Origin: Prauserella aidingensis
Lineage (GTDB): Bacteria; Actinomycetota; Actinomycetes; Mycobacteriales; Pseudonocardiaceae
DNA length: 64,000 bases
Direction: 5' to 3'
Assembly: GCF_024171865.1 (NCBI RefSeq)
Contig: NZ_JAMTCN010000010.1
Span: 62,001-126,000, forward strand
Below are positions 17,061 through 29,424 of the stretch, piece by piece. A program made the translations under genes and the position numbers. Each line of letters starts with the position of its first letter. Positions within the stretch are counted from its first letter, which is position 1. The notes under the pieces are model-generated. The model did not search any database and had not been told where the DNA came from. It worked only from the letters and a program-made list of their open reading frames with translations.

Positions 17061-18290
17061 GTGCCGTCCCAATCCAGCGAGGACACGGAAGCCGTGACCG
17101 GCGATCCCGCGAGCGATCAGGCCACGGTGCTCGGCCTGATCGCGGACCCGGACATGCCGGAGACGATCGCCGACCGCCTGGCCGACACGCTTCCGGATCA
17201 ACTCGACGGCGAATGGCACGTCGAAGTGGACGCCGACCCGGTGACGGCCACGTTGAAAGGCACGTCGGAGATCCTCGAGCAGACGGCGCACAAATGCGAC
17301 GCCCACGGGTGGACGTACGCCATCTGCATCACCGACCTGCCGGTGCGCTCCGACGACGGGCCGGTCGTGGCGGACATCGACCACGACCGCGGGGTGGCCG
17401 TCGTGTCCGTCCCCGGGATGGGCGGCCTGCAGACCCCCAGGCGCGTCCACCAGGTGATGCGACAGGTCATCGACGAGCTCCTCGGCGAACCCGAAGAGCG
17501 GGACGAGCCGGGCCGGACGCGCGAACAGCGCAGGCACGGCCTCAGCGGCAGGGCCATCGGCCTGCTCGCGCCCATCCGCCGCAAAGCCGTTGAGACCGAG
17601 GGCAGCCACCTAGACGTGCGGTACGTGACGCCGGGCAGGCGCGGCAGACTGCGCCTGCTCTCGGGCATGGTGCGCACCAACCGGCCGTGGCGACTGGTGT
17701 TCGGCCTGTCACGGGCACTGGCGGCCGCCGTGGCGACGAGCGCGTTCGGCCTGTCGTCGAGCACGATCTGGATGGTCGGCGACCAGCTGAACATCGGGTT
17801 CAAGGTGCTGACGACGGTGACGGTGATCGCGGCACTCGTGACCTGGCTGATCGCCGCACACGACCTGTGGGAGAAACGCGGCGACACCCGGTCGGATCCA
17901 CAGCTGGCGTGGCTGTACAACGCGTCGACCCTGTTGACCCTGATCATCGGCGTGGTCGCGCTGCTGCTGATCCTGTTCGTCGTCAACTTCCTGCTGGCGT
18001 GGCTGATCCTGCCGGCGTCACTGCTGACCAGCATGCTCGGCACCGAGACCGGGGTCGGCACGTACCTGGCCGTGGCCTGGGCGTTCACCACGCTCGGCGG
18101 CATCGCGGGCGCACTCGGATCGAGCCTGGAGACCGACCAGGCCGTGCGGCAAGCGGCCTACGGCTACCGCGAGAGCCGCCGCCGTGCCGAATACCAGGAG
18201 CAGGAGTCCAGCTCCGACGACTCCGGCGGCTCCGGTTCCGACGACTCCCGCGACTCCGAATCCAGCGGCTCCGGCTCCGGCGAGTCCTGA
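17061..18290 (+). CDS. Membrane protein of unknown function with Ser/Asp-rich tail
   Basis: A 409-residue protein that I do not recognise. Residues 1-150 are soluble and acidic, with VADIDHDRGVAVVSVPGMGG in the middle. A basic segment (RREQ/RRGRLRLLSGM) precedes four or five hydrophobic segments: IWMVG region at about 240, VLTTVTVIAALVTWLIAAHD, LLTLIIGVVALLLILFVVNF with its continuation, and YLAVAWAFTTLGGIAGAL. The C-terminus is a low-complexity tail of Ser, Asp, Gly and Glu of about 28 residues. The GTG start at 17061 follows GAGGGG by 4 bp. It is divergent from the secreted protein gene. No enzyme motif is visible. Confidence 0.75.
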   Translation: MPSQSSEDTEAVTGDPASDQATVLGLIADPDMPETIADRLADTLPDQLDGEWHVEVDADPVTATLKGTSEILEQTAHKCDAHGWTYAICITDLPVRSDDGPVVADIDHDRGVAVVSVPGMGGLQTPRRVHQVMRQVIDELLGEPEERDEPGRTREQRRHGLSGRAIGLLAPIRRKAVETEGSHLDVRYVTPGRRGRLRLLSGMVRTNRPWRLVFGLSRALAAAVATSAFGLSSSTIWMVGDQLNIGFKVLTTVTVIAALVTWLIAAHDLWEKRGDTRSDPQLAWLYNASTLLTLIIGVVALLLILFVVNFLLAWLILPASLLTSMLGTETGVGTYLAVAWAFTTLGGIAGALGSSLETDQAVRQAAYGYRESRRRAEYQEQESSSDDSGGSGSDDSRDSESSGSGSGES

Positions 18291-18337
18291 CGTCTGCCGC
18301 CCCGTGGGCACCACGCCGCGGAGTGCCGGGGCCGCCG

Positions 18338-18931
18338 CTACGCGGCTCCGTTCGAGTCGCTGTGATCGCCTCCCGCGAGCTCGACGATCGCGGCGGCGAC
18401 CCGGTCCCCGTCGGGCAGCGTGTCGGGCGAGAGCACGAACTGGACCGCGAGGCCGACGACCATGGCGTGCACGACCGTGCCGATCCCGTCGGCGGCGTCG
18501 GCATCGAGGTCCGTGGTGTCGCGGCCGAGCACCATGGCCGCGAGCTCCGTGCGGGCCTGCCTGCTCGCCTCGGCGAGTGCCACGCGAATGTCGTCGCCGA
18601 ACTCCGCCTGCGCGTAGGCCTGGGTGGTCGCCACGACGAGTTCCCGCTGGTGCGGCAGGGAGGCCAGCAGTTCGGTCATCGCCACCCGTAGCCGCTGCAC
18701 CGGGTCGGCGTCGGCGCTGGCGCGCACGGCACGTTCGATCACGTCGCCCCATTCGCTCTGCGCCTCGAGCGCGGCGAGGTTCATGAGCGCGTCCTTCGAG
18801 CCGAAGTGGTATCCGATCGAGGCGAGGTGCGACCCGGACGCCGTGGCGATGTCCCGCGCGGTCGTGCGGGAGTAGCCCTTCTCCACGAGACAGCGTCGCG
18901 CCCCGGCCAGCAGGTCCTCACGTTGGCTCAT
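18338..18931 (-). CDS. TetR-family regulator of the adjacent MFS exporter
   Basis: A 197-residue TetR repressor. The helix-turn-helix is LVEKGYSRTTARDIATASGS, followed by the typical HLASIGYHFGSKDALMNLA. The C-terminal ligand domain is variable. It is divergent from the MFS gene at 19068, with 136 bp between starts containing two copies of ACGTACGTACA that are likely operators. The start is the ATG at 18931 (MSQREDLL); the frame continues upstream into the operator region without conservation. The inducer is unknown; local control of efflux is the usual arrangement. Confidence 0.88.
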   Translation of the reverse strand: MSQREDLLAGARRCLVEKGYSRTTARDIATASGSHLASIGYHFGSKDALMNLAALEAQSEWGDVIERAVRASADADPVQRLRVAMTELLASLPHQRELVVATTQAYAQAEFGDDIRVALAEASRQARTELAAMVLGRDTTDLDADAADGIGTVVHAMVVGLAVQFVLSPDTLPDGDRVAAAIVELAGGDHSDSNGAA

Positions 18932-19017
18932 GGCCGTCACTATGCCCCGGAGACGTCGGCCGCCGCGCGACCGGGCCGGCGTTCGAACGGTGTCGACACG
19001 GCTGACCAGGTCGTTTT

Positions 19018-19057
19018 TACGTACGTACATCTTGCACACGATTTTGACGTACGTACA
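19018..19057. promoter_or_regulatory. Two ACGTACGT operator sites between tetR and MFS gene
   Basis: TTTTACGTACGTACA (to 19029) and TTTGACGTACGTACA (to 19057) are near-identical copies, each centred on the palindrome ACGTACGT, with centres 28 bp apart. They lie 10-50 bp before the MFS ATG. Two TetR dimers could bind on nearly the same face of the helix and block both promoters. Confidence 0.65.
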
Positions 19058-19067
19058 ATCAAGTGGC

Positions 19068-20582
19068 ATGCACACCGACTCCCCCTCCACCGCCCGCACC
19101 TGGTGCGGCCTCGTGGTCCTGCTGCTGCCCGCGCTGCTGACGTCGATGGACATCTCGGTGCTGTTCGTGGCGGCGCCCGCGATCACCGAGGCACTCGAGC
19201 CGACGTCGGGGCAATGGCTGTGGGCGATGGACATCTACGGCTTCGTGATGGCCGGACTGCTCGTCACCATGGGCGGACTCGGCGACCGATTCGGACGGAA
19301 ACGCCTCCTGCTGGCGGGCGCCGCACTGTTCGGCGCGGCCTCGGCGATCGTGGCCTACGCGCCGAACGCCGAGTCGCTCATCGTCGGCCGGGCCCTGCTG
19401 GCGATCGGCGGCGCGACGCTCGCACCGTCCACACTGGCGCTCATCCGCACCATGTTCACCGACGAAGGCCCGCGCCGGATCGCCGTCGGCGCGTGGACCG
19501 TCGCATTCTCCGGGGGATCGGTCGCGGGGCCGATCGTCGGCGGGATGCTGCTCGAGCAGTTCTGGTGGGGAGCGGTGTTCCTCATCAACGTTCCGGTGAT
19601 GGTGCTGCTCCTCGTCGCAGGACCCGTGCTGCTGCCCGAATCGCGCAACCCGAGGCCGGGACCGTTCGACCTCGCGGGCGCCGCCCTGTCGCTGACGGCC
19701 GCGCTGGCCGCGGTGTACACGCTCAAACGCGTCGCCGACGACGGCGCCGACCTCGTGGCCGCCGCGGCAGCCCTGTTGGCCCTCGCGGCCGGCGCGGGCT
19801 TCGCGGTGCACTCCCGGCGTGCCGCCGACCCGTTGTTCGACGTCGGACTGCTGCGCAGGATCCCGTTCGCGACGGCGATCGGTGCGAACACCGTCGTCGC
19901 GGTGGCGACCACCGGCCTCGGCGCGCTGGCGTTCACGTTCCTGCAGCTGGTGCACGGACTGTCGGCGTTGGAGTCGGCGCTGTGGGCACTGCCCACCTTC
20001 GCGGGCGCGATCGCGGGCTCGGCGGCGTGTGCCGCGCTCGCGGGCCGCGCGCGTCCACCGGTGCTCCTCGCGGCCGGGCTCACGATCGCGGCCGCCGGAC
20101 TCGGCGTCGTCGCCTTCGGCGGCCCCGACGATTCCCTGGCGGTGTTCCTCGCCGGCTACACCGTGCTGACGACGGGTGTGGGCATGACGGCCACCGCGGC
20201 GAACTCGCTCGTGCTGACGACCGCTCCCCCGCAGCGCGCGGGGGCGGCCTCCGCGCTCTCCGAGACGAGCACGGAGTTCGGCGGCGCACTGGGGATCGCG
20301 ACGTTCGGCACCGTCGCGAGCGCGGTCTACACGTCCGGGATCGCCGACGTGGCGACCGGCAGGATTCCCGCCCACGCCGCCGACACGGTCGCCGCCACGC
20401 TCACCGCCGCAGGAGCGCTCGACGAACCACGGCGCACCGTCGTACGCGAGGAAGCGCTGGCCGCCTACACCGACGGGCTCACGGCCGCCGCGACCACGGG
20501 ACTGCTCGTCACGGCGCTCGCCGCCGTGGGTGCGCTCACCGTCGGCCTGCGACAGCGACAACCCGCCGACGTCACGCGCTGA
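19068..20582 (+). CDS. MFS drug exporter, EmrB/QacA (DHA2, 14-TM) family
   Basis: A 504-residue transporter of the 14-helix DHA2 family. It begins CGLVVLLLPALLTSMDISVL, has motif A as GGLGDRFGRKRLLLAG (about residues 67-82), and motif C-like GGSVAGPIVGG (about residue 150). The length and the TSMDISVL start are typical for proton-driven multidrug pumps. It is divergent from a TetR repressor and probably controlled by it. The ATG at 19068 is chosen because it follows the operator sites; upstream in-frame sequence is operator DNA. The substrate cannot be told. Confidence 0.87.
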   Translation: MHTDSPSTARTWCGLVVLLLPALLTSMDISVLFVAAPAITEALEPTSGQWLWAMDIYGFVMAGLLVTMGGLGDRFGRKRLLLAGAALFGAASAIVAYAPNAESLIVGRALLAIGGATLAPSTLALIRTMFTDEGPRRIAVGAWTVAFSGGSVAGPIVGGMLLEQFWWGAVFLINVPVMVLLLVAGPVLLPESRNPRPGPFDLAGAALSLTAALAAVYTLKRVADDGADLVAAAAALLALAAGAGFAVHSRRAADPLFDVGLLRRIPFATAIGANTVVAVATTGLGALAFTFLQLVHGLSALESALWALPTFAGAIAGSAACAALAGRARPPVLLAAGLTIAAAGLGVVAFGGPDDSLAVFLAGYTVLTTGVGMTATAANSLVLTTAPPQRAGAASALSETSTEFGGALGIATFGTVASAVYTSGIADVATGRIPAHAADTVAATLTAAGALDEPRRTVVREEALAAYTDGLTAAATTGLLVTALAAVGALTVGLRQRQPADVTR

Positions 20583-20584
20583 CG

Positions 20585-20653
20585 CCCGCGACGCGGAACG
20601 CCCCGCGACGCCGAAGTGGCCCGCGACGCGGAGTGGTCCGTGACGCCGAGCGG
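20585..20653. repeat. 17- to 18-bp tandem repeat between convergent genes
   Basis: Four units of the form CCCGCGACGCGGARYGS, spaced 17, 18 and 17 bp, lie right after the MFS stop and before the convergent katG stop at 20708. The unit differs from the 21-bp family but its placement at a gene end is the same. Confidence 0.7.
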
Positions 20654-20707
20654 CCCGCCGCCGGGAATCCCCGGGCGACGGGCCGCTCGCTGTGTCTCAG
20701 GCCGGGA

Positions 20708-22942
<2,235 letters not shown>

Positions 22943-23371
22943 TCAGGAACTAACTGCGGAACACTCGGGGCACACGCCCCAGTAGATGATCTCGGCCTCG
23001 TCGATGCTGAAGCCGTGGTCGTCGGAGGCCTCCAGGCACGGAGCCCCGCCGACGGCGCAGTCGACGTCGGCGATCCGGCCACAGGAGCGGCACACGACGT
23101 GGTGATGGTTGTCCCCGACCCGCGTCTCGTACCGCGCGACGGAGCCCATGGGCTGAATACGCCGGACGAGTCCGGATGCCGTCAACGCGCGCAGCACGTC
23201 GTAGACAGCCTGATGGGAGACCTCACCGAGCTCCTCACGCACGCGACCGATGATCGAGTCGGTGTCGGCGTGAGGATGTTCGTGCACCACGGACAGCACC
23301 GCCACCCGCGGACGGGTGACACGCAGGGAGACCCCGCGCAGCAGCTGTTCGAGATCCGTGGTCGTAGGCAC
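22943..23371 (-). CDS. furA: FurA-type ferric uptake/peroxide regulator
   Basis: A 142-residue Fur-family repressor. The winged helix covers LRVTRPRVAVLSVVHEHPHA to VSHQAVYDVLRALTASGL. The regulatory metal-binding HHHVVCRSC (about residues 88-96) and the C-terminal CPEC pair (structural zinc) are present. It is the first gene of the furA-katG operon. An inverted repeat at 23393-23409, 22 bp before the start, matches the FurA box seen in mycobacteria and streptomycetes. The GTG at 23371 (VPTTTDLEQ) is preferred because an upstream in-frame ATG at 23407 would lie inside that box. Confidence 0.93.
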   Translation of the reverse strand: MPTTTDLEQLLRGVSLRVTRPRVAVLSVVHEHPHADTDSIIGRVREELGEVSHQAVYDVLRALTASGLVRRIQPMGSVARYETRVGDNHHHVVCRSCGRIADVDCAVGGAPCLEASDDHGFSIDEAEIIYWGVCPECSAVSS

Positions 23372-23392
23372 GGCCGCCAGTCTGCCCCAAAA

Positions 23393-23409
23393 TCTTGAAT
23401 GAATCAAGA
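23393..23409. promoter_or_regulatory. FurA box (inverted repeat)
   Basis: TCTTGAATGAATCAAGA has perfect 6-bp arms (TCTTGA/TCAAGA) around 5 bp. The same dyad architecture and core (TTGA...TCAAG) is known upstream of furA in mycobacteria. It overlaps the expected furA promoter, so FurA probably represses its own operon through it. The remaining gap to 23693 holds no gene that I can support. Confidence 0.82.
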
Positions 23410-23693
23410 ATTACGCACGGCCGGGTTACGGCGCACCCCCAGGGGCACCTTGGTGGCAGTCGACACAGCCACGTGTCAGCGTGCCGACGAGGCGCGGCGG
23501 CCGGACCGGTGGGCGGGAGCACCGAATCTCCCCCTCACGTCGACGAGTTCCGCCGGCGCCCGAGCCGGTGCACAAGGGGAGAGTTCGTCGCACCCAGTGC
23601 AACCACAGTGCCCTTGGGGGCTCACGGGTTCGCCGCCCTTGGGGGCGTGATGCGCCGCACGTCATCGGGAGTTCCGGCGGCGGACACTCGAAG

Positions 23694-23712
23694 TTAGGGT
23701 AGGCACAGTTAA
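23694..23712. promoter_or_regulatory. IdeR/DtxR-type iron box
   Basis: TTAGGGTAGGCACAGTTAA matches the 19-bp IdeR consensus at 14 of 19 positions, including the whole TTAGG and TAGGC blocks and the final TAA. It sits 45 bp before the siderophore-binding protein ATG. Iron-loaded IdeR would repress the transporter operon. No ideR gene is in the window. Confidence 0.75.
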
Positions 23713-23756
23713 GCGCCCCGTATCCGTTTCGTCCCCGCCCCCGAAAGGCCGACGCC

Positions 23757-24782
23757 ATGAGCCGCGCCGCCCGCCTGGTCCGAAGTCTGTTCACCGTGCT
23801 CCTCGCCGGCGCGCTCGCGGTCCTCACCGGCTGCACCACGACCGGCTCCGAGGGTGGTTCCGACAGCGGCGCACAGCAGCTGAACCCGCAAGCCGACGCG
23901 TCGCAGTTCCCGGTCACGATCCCCACGAAGTTCGGCGACGTGACCGTCGAGGAGCCGCCGCAGCGCGTCGTGGCGCTCGGCTGGACCGACGCCGAGGTCG
24001 CGATGGCCCTCGGCGTGCAGCCGGTCGGCGTGGCCGACTGGCTCGAGGTCGGCGGTGACGGCCTCGGCCCGTGGTCGACGCAGAAGTTCGACCGCCCACC
24101 GCAGAAACTCGGCACGCTCGAGGTCGACATGGAGAAGGTCGCCTCGCTCAACCCCGACCTCATCCTCGACACCCGGTCGAGCGGCGAGCGCGGACGGCAC
24201 GACCGCCTCAGCGAGATCGGCGTGCCCGTCGTCAGCCTGCCCGAGGGCGCCGACGACTACCTCACGACGTGGCAGCAGCAGCTCGACATGATCGGCAAGG
24301 CTCTCGGCAGGCAGGACGAGGCCCGTCAGCTGCGGAAGGATCTCGACGCCAAGTTCGACCGGGTCGCGGGCGAGCACCCCGAGTTCAAGGGCAAGGAGAT
24401 GGTGCTGGCCTCGCGCCTGCCCGACGCGTGGGGCGCATACCGCGACGGCGACGGCCGCGTCGAGTTCATGGAACGCCTCGGGTTCGTCAACTCGCCGCGT
24501 ATCGAACGCCAGCCCAGCGGCCGAGGGTTCACCGTGCCCATCTCCGACGAACGCCTCGACCTGCTCGACGCCGACCTGACCGCGGTGTTCCTCATCGGCG
24601 CGAAGCCCGAGGACGTCACCGGCGACCCGCTGTACCAGGCGATCCCGTCGGTCGAGAAGGGCAACGACCTCGTGCTCAGCGACCAGGACATCTCGCTGGC
24701 GTTCTCCAGCAACTCGGTGGTCGGCCTGTCGTGGGCGCTCGACGAGGTCGTCCCGCTGCTGGCCGGCACCCTCGGCGACTGA
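23757..24782 (+). CDS. Iron-siderophore ABC transporter substrate-binding lipoprotein
   Basis: A 341-residue FecB/FepB-type binding protein. Its lipoprotein signal is VLLAGALAVLTGC with the lipid-anchored Cys at residue 26, then a Thr/Ser-rich linker. The mature part has VTVEEPPQRVVALGWTDAEV and NPDLILDTRS, typical of class III periplasmic-binding proteins for ferric siderophores. It is the first gene of a four-gene operon with two permeases and an ATPase, behind an IdeR-like box. The ATG has GAAAGG 11 bp upstream. The specific siderophore is not known. Confidence 0.88.
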   Translation: MSRAARLVRSLFTVLLAGALAVLTGCTTTGSEGGSDSGAQQLNPQADASQFPVTIPTKFGDVTVEEPPQRVVALGWTDAEVAMALGVQPVGVADWLEVGGDGLGPWSTQKFDRPPQKLGTLEVDMEKVASLNPDLILDTRSSGERGRHDRLSEIGVPVVSLPEGADDYLTTWQQQLDMIGKALGRQDEARQLRKDLDAKFDRVAGEHPEFKGKEMVLASRLPDAWGAYRDGDGRVEFMERLGFVNSPRIERQPSGRGFTVPISDERLDLLDADLTAVFLIGAKPEDVTGDPLYQAIPSVEKGNDLVLSDQDISLAFSSNSVVGLSWALDEVVPLLAGTLGD

Positions 24783-24797
24783 CGCTCACCGGCGACC

Positions 24798-25781
24798 GTG
24801 CGGAGATTCCTGGGGATCGGCGGCCTCCTGGCGGCGGCGTGCGCGCTGAGCCTGGCGGTCGGCACCAAGAACATCCCGGTGACGACCGTGTTCGAGGCGC
24901 TCACGGCGTTCGATCCGGGCGACGTCGACCACCTCGTCGTCAGCGAACGCCGCGTGCCGCGGACCCTGGCGGGCCTGCTCGTCGGCGCCGCACTCGGACT
25001 GGCGGGCACGCTCATCCAGGGCGTGACGCGGAACCCGCTGGCCGATCCCGGCATCTTCGGCGTCAACGCGGGAGCCGCGCTGTTCGTGGTGCTGGGGATC
25101 GCGGTGTTCGGGGTGACGAGCCTGACCGGGTACGTGTGGTTCGGGTTCGCGGGTGCGGCGGCCGCCTCCGCGGTGGTGTACGCGATCGGTTCGCTCGGCC
25201 GCGGCGGAGCGGCCCCGCTGAAGCTCGCGCTCACCGGGGCGGCACTGACGGCTGCGCTGAGTTCGCTGCAGAGCGCCGTCCTGCTGACCGACCCGGCCAC
25301 GCACGACCGGTTCCGGTTCTGGCAGGTCGGCAGCCTCGCCGGCCGCGACCCGGACGTCGTCGGCCAGGCGCTGCCGTTCCTCGTGGTCGGCGTCGCCGGT
25401 GCGCTGCTGCTCGGCAAGGTCCTCAACGGACTGTCGCTCGGTGACGACGTCGCGCGCTCCTTCGGGCAGAACACGACGACCGACCGCGTGTGGTGCGGCC
25501 TGGCCGTCGTCGTGCTCGCCGGCGCCTCGACCGCGCTGGCCGGTCCGATCACGTTCCTCGGGCTCGCGGTGCCGCACCTCGCACGCACGGTGGCGGGTCC
25601 CGACTACCGGCGCATCCTGCCGCTGTCGATGCTGATCGGACCGGTCCTGCTGGTCCTGGCCGACGTCCTCGGGCGGGTGGTCGCGCGGCCCGGCGAGGTA
25701 CAGGCCGGTGTCGTGACGGCCCTGCTCGGCGCACCCGTCCTCGTGCTGCTCGTGCGACGGAGGAAACTGGCCCGATTATGA
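24798..25781 (+). CDS. Iron-siderophore ABC transporter permease (FecCD family)
   Basis: A 327-residue FecCD permease with about nine or ten membrane segments. Family features are RVPRTLAGLLVGAALGLAGT (about residues 52-71), IQGVTRNPLADPGIFGVNAG (about 74-93, coupling to the ATPase via the EAA-like loop) and the closing GPITFLGLAVPHLARTVAGP. The GTG at 24798 is 15 bp after the binding-protein stop. The stop overlaps the ATG of the second permease (ATGA), so they are translated together and likely form a heterodimer. Confidence 0.9.
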   Translation: MRRFLGIGGLLAAACALSLAVGTKNIPVTTVFEALTAFDPGDVDHLVVSERRVPRTLAGLLVGAALGLAGTLIQGVTRNPLADPGIFGVNAGAALFVVLGIAVFGVTSLTGYVWFGFAGAAAASAVVYAIGSLGRGGAAPLKLALTGAALTAALSSLQSAVLLTDPATHDRFRFWQVGSLAGRDPDVVGQALPFLVVGVAGALLLGKVLNGLSLGDDVARSFGQNTTTDRVWCGLAVVVLAGASTALAGPITFLGLAVPHLARTVAGPDYRRILPLSMLIGPVLLVLADVLGRVVARPGEVQAGVVTALLGAPVLVLLVRRRKLARL

Positions 25782-26887
25782 ACCCGACGACCACCGAACC
25801 GGCTCCGGCGCCCGCGACGGCCCCGCGGCGCGGACGGGCGACGTCCGACGACGTGGCCCGCGTCTCGCGTGCCCGCGGCCGGGAACGCAGGCGGTCGGCC
25901 GCCGTCACGGCGGGGCTCGCGGTCGCCGTCACGGTGGTGCTGCTCGGCGCGCTCGCCGTCGGCGACTTCCGGATCGGCATTCCGGACCTGCTGGCCAGGC
26001 TCGCCGGGCAGCCCGTCGGCGCGCAGCAACCGCGGATCGACTACGTGCTGTTCGACCTGCGTCTCCCACGTGCGGTGACCGGCCTGCTCGTGGGTGTCGC
26101 GTTCGGACTCGCGGGGTCGGTGTTCCAGCGACTGCTGCGGAACCCGCTGGCCAGCCCGGACGTGCTCGGCATCTCGGCAGGCGCCGGCGCCGCGGCGGTG
26201 CTCGCCATCGTCGCGTTCGGCGCGAGCGGGTTCGCGGTCTCCGCGGGCGCGTTCACCGGTGCCGTCGCCGCGTCCGCGCTGATCTACGCACTCGCCTGGC
26301 AACGCGGCATCAGCGGCTACCGGCTCGTGCTGATCGGCATCGGTGTCAACGCGGCACTGCTGGCGGCGGTCTCGTTCCTCATGACGCGCGCCGACATGAC
26401 CGACGCGCAGCAGGCGCTGCTCTGGCGCACGGGCAGTCTGTACGACAGCTCGTGGGGCGAGGTCACGGCCCTGTCGAGCTGCCTGCTGGTGCTCGTACCC
26501 GCGGCCTTGCTGCTCGCACGGGCACTGCCGACATTGCAGCTCGGCGACGACTCGGCGCGCGGGCTCGGACTGCCGGTCGAACGCTCCCGGCTCGCGCTAC
26601 TGCTCGTCGCGACCGGACTGATCGGCGTCGGCACCGCGGCGGCCGGACCGGTCGCGTTCGTGGCGTTCCTGTCGGGCCCGATCGCGTCCCGCATGCTCGG
26701 CGGCGCTCGCCCCGGCGTCGTGCCCGCCGCGCTCGTGGGTGCGCTCGTGACGCTCTGCTCGGATTTCGCGGCCCAGCACCTGTTCGGCGACCATCAGTTC
26801 CCCGTCGGCGTCGTGACCGGAGCCGTCGGCGCGCCGTACCTGCTGTGGCTGCTCGCGAAAAGCAATCGCGCCGGACACGGCGGATGA
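25778..26887 (+). CDS. Second iron-siderophore ABC transporter permease (FecCD family)
   Basis: A 369-residue partner permease. It has an N-terminal cytoplasmic extension of about 45 residues, rich in Ala, Pro and Arg, before the first helix. The conserved blocks are RLPRAVTGLLVGVAFGLAGS, LLRNPLASPDVLGISAGAGA and GPVAFVAFLSGPIASRMLG. It forms the channel with the preceding permease. The ATG overlaps that gene's stop. The ATPase gene follows 11 bp downstream behind a strong GAGGAGGA. The long hydrophilic N-terminus is slightly unusual for the family. Confidence 0.9.
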   Translation: MNPTTTEPAPAPATAPRRGRATSDDVARVSRARGRERRRSAAVTAGLAVAVTVVLLGALAVGDFRIGIPDLLARLAGQPVGAQQPRIDYVLFDLRLPRAVTGLLVGVAFGLAGSVFQRLLRNPLASPDVLGISAGAGAAAVLAIVAFGASGFAVSAGAFTGAVAASALIYALAWQRGISGYRLVLIGIGVNAALLAAVSFLMTRADMTDAQQALLWRTGSLYDSSWGEVTALSSCLLVLVPAALLLARALPTLQLGDDSARGLGLPVERSRLALLLVATGLIGVGTAAAGPVAFVAFLSGPIASRMLGGARPGVVPAALVGALVTLCSDFAAQHLFGDHQFPVGVVTGAVGAPYLLWLLAKSNRAGHGG

Positions 26888-26898
26888 GGAGGACAACC

Positions 26899-28527
<1,629 letters not shown>

Positions 28528-28534
28528 CGACCCC

Positions 28535-28652
28535 CGTGTTGCGGCTTCCGGGGCTCGTGTTGCGGATCCGCGGGGCCGTGTTGCGGATTCCGGAGGCCGT
28601 GTTGCGGATTCCGGGGACCGTGGTGCGGATCCGGGGAGCCGTGTTGCGGCCG
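28535..28652. repeat. 21-bp tandem repeat, locus B
   Basis: Five complete 21-bp units from 28535 plus a partial sixth, each CGTGTTGCGG (one CGTGGTGCGG) followed by an 11-bp part such as ATTCCGGGGAC. This is the reverse-complement orientation of loci A and D. The array lies exactly between the stop of the ATPase-flavoprotein gene (28527) and the stop of the convergent ABC permease gene (28657). Confidence 0.92.
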
Positions 28653-28656
28653 TCGG

Positions 28657-29376
28657 TCAGCGGCGTGGTTCCCAGCGGAAGAATTTCGCCGCGAGGTTGG
28701 CCGCGACGAACACCCAGGCGAACGTCGGGGCGAGCAGGATCAGCGATTCCGACAGCGCGACCCCGCCGTCCCAGGCGTTCAGCACCAGTTCGGTCGCCGC
28801 GCCACCGGGGACCAGTCGTTTGACCAGCTGCAGGTCCTCCGCGCCGGTGAGCCCGATCCAGCTCGCCACGGCGATCATGCCGAGGGCGATCGGCAGGGTC
28901 GTGACCTGTGCGTGTTCGGGCGAGTTCGTCACCCCCGCCGTCGCCAGGGCGAATCCCACCAGCATCGCGATCGTCGCGACGACCGCCACGGCGAGCAGGA
29001 CGGGATCCGCCGGTGCTCCGGCCACGACGCCGAAGACGATGAGGATGCCCGTCACCTGCACGGTCGCGAGCACGGTCACCGGCAGCAACAGCCCGCCGAG
29101 GATTCCGCTGTCCCCGATCGCCGTCGACCGGAGCCGCTTGAGGAACAGGTTCTGCCTGCGGGAGGCGAGCGTCGTCACCGCACTGGTGTACAGACCGAAC
29201 GCACCGACCGTGAACACCACGATCGCGGCGATGTAGCCGAGGCTGCCGGCGTCGGCGAACACCTCGTGCCGGTGGACGAAGAAGGCGCTGACGGCGATCG
29301 GCATGATGAAGCTGGTCAGCAGCACGAGCCGATTACGGAACAGCTGGACGAGTTCGCCGTAGGCGATGGCGAGCAT
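28657..29376 (-). CDS. ABC-2 type exporter permease
   Basis: A 239-residue membrane protein with six hydrophobic segments, beginning MLAIAYGELVQLFRNRLVLL, the usual start of ABC-2 permeases. LASRRQNLFLKRLRSTAIGD (about residues 72-91) is the conserved cytoplasmic coupling region. It pairs with the ATPase gene 48 bp upstream on the same strand. The pair is divergent from a two-component system that probably controls it. Such exporters often give resistance to membrane-active antibiotics or export small lipophilic compounds; the substrate is unknown. Confidence 0.85.
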   Translation of the reverse strand: MLAIAYGELVQLFRNRLVLLTSFIMPIAVSAFFVHRHEVFADAGSLGYIAAIVVFTVGAFGLYTSAVTTLASRRQNLFLKRLRSTAIGDSGILGGLLLPVTVLATVQVTGILIVFGVVAGAPADPVLLAVAVVATIAMLVGFALATAGVTNSPEHAQVTTLPIALGMIAVASWIGLTGAEDLQLVKRLVPGGAATELVLNAWDGGVALSESLILLAPTFAWVFVAANLAAKFFRWEPRR

Positions 29377-29424
29377 GGAGGTACTCCCTGGTGAGAAGGT
29401 CGCGGAGCCGGACGGACAGTCGGC

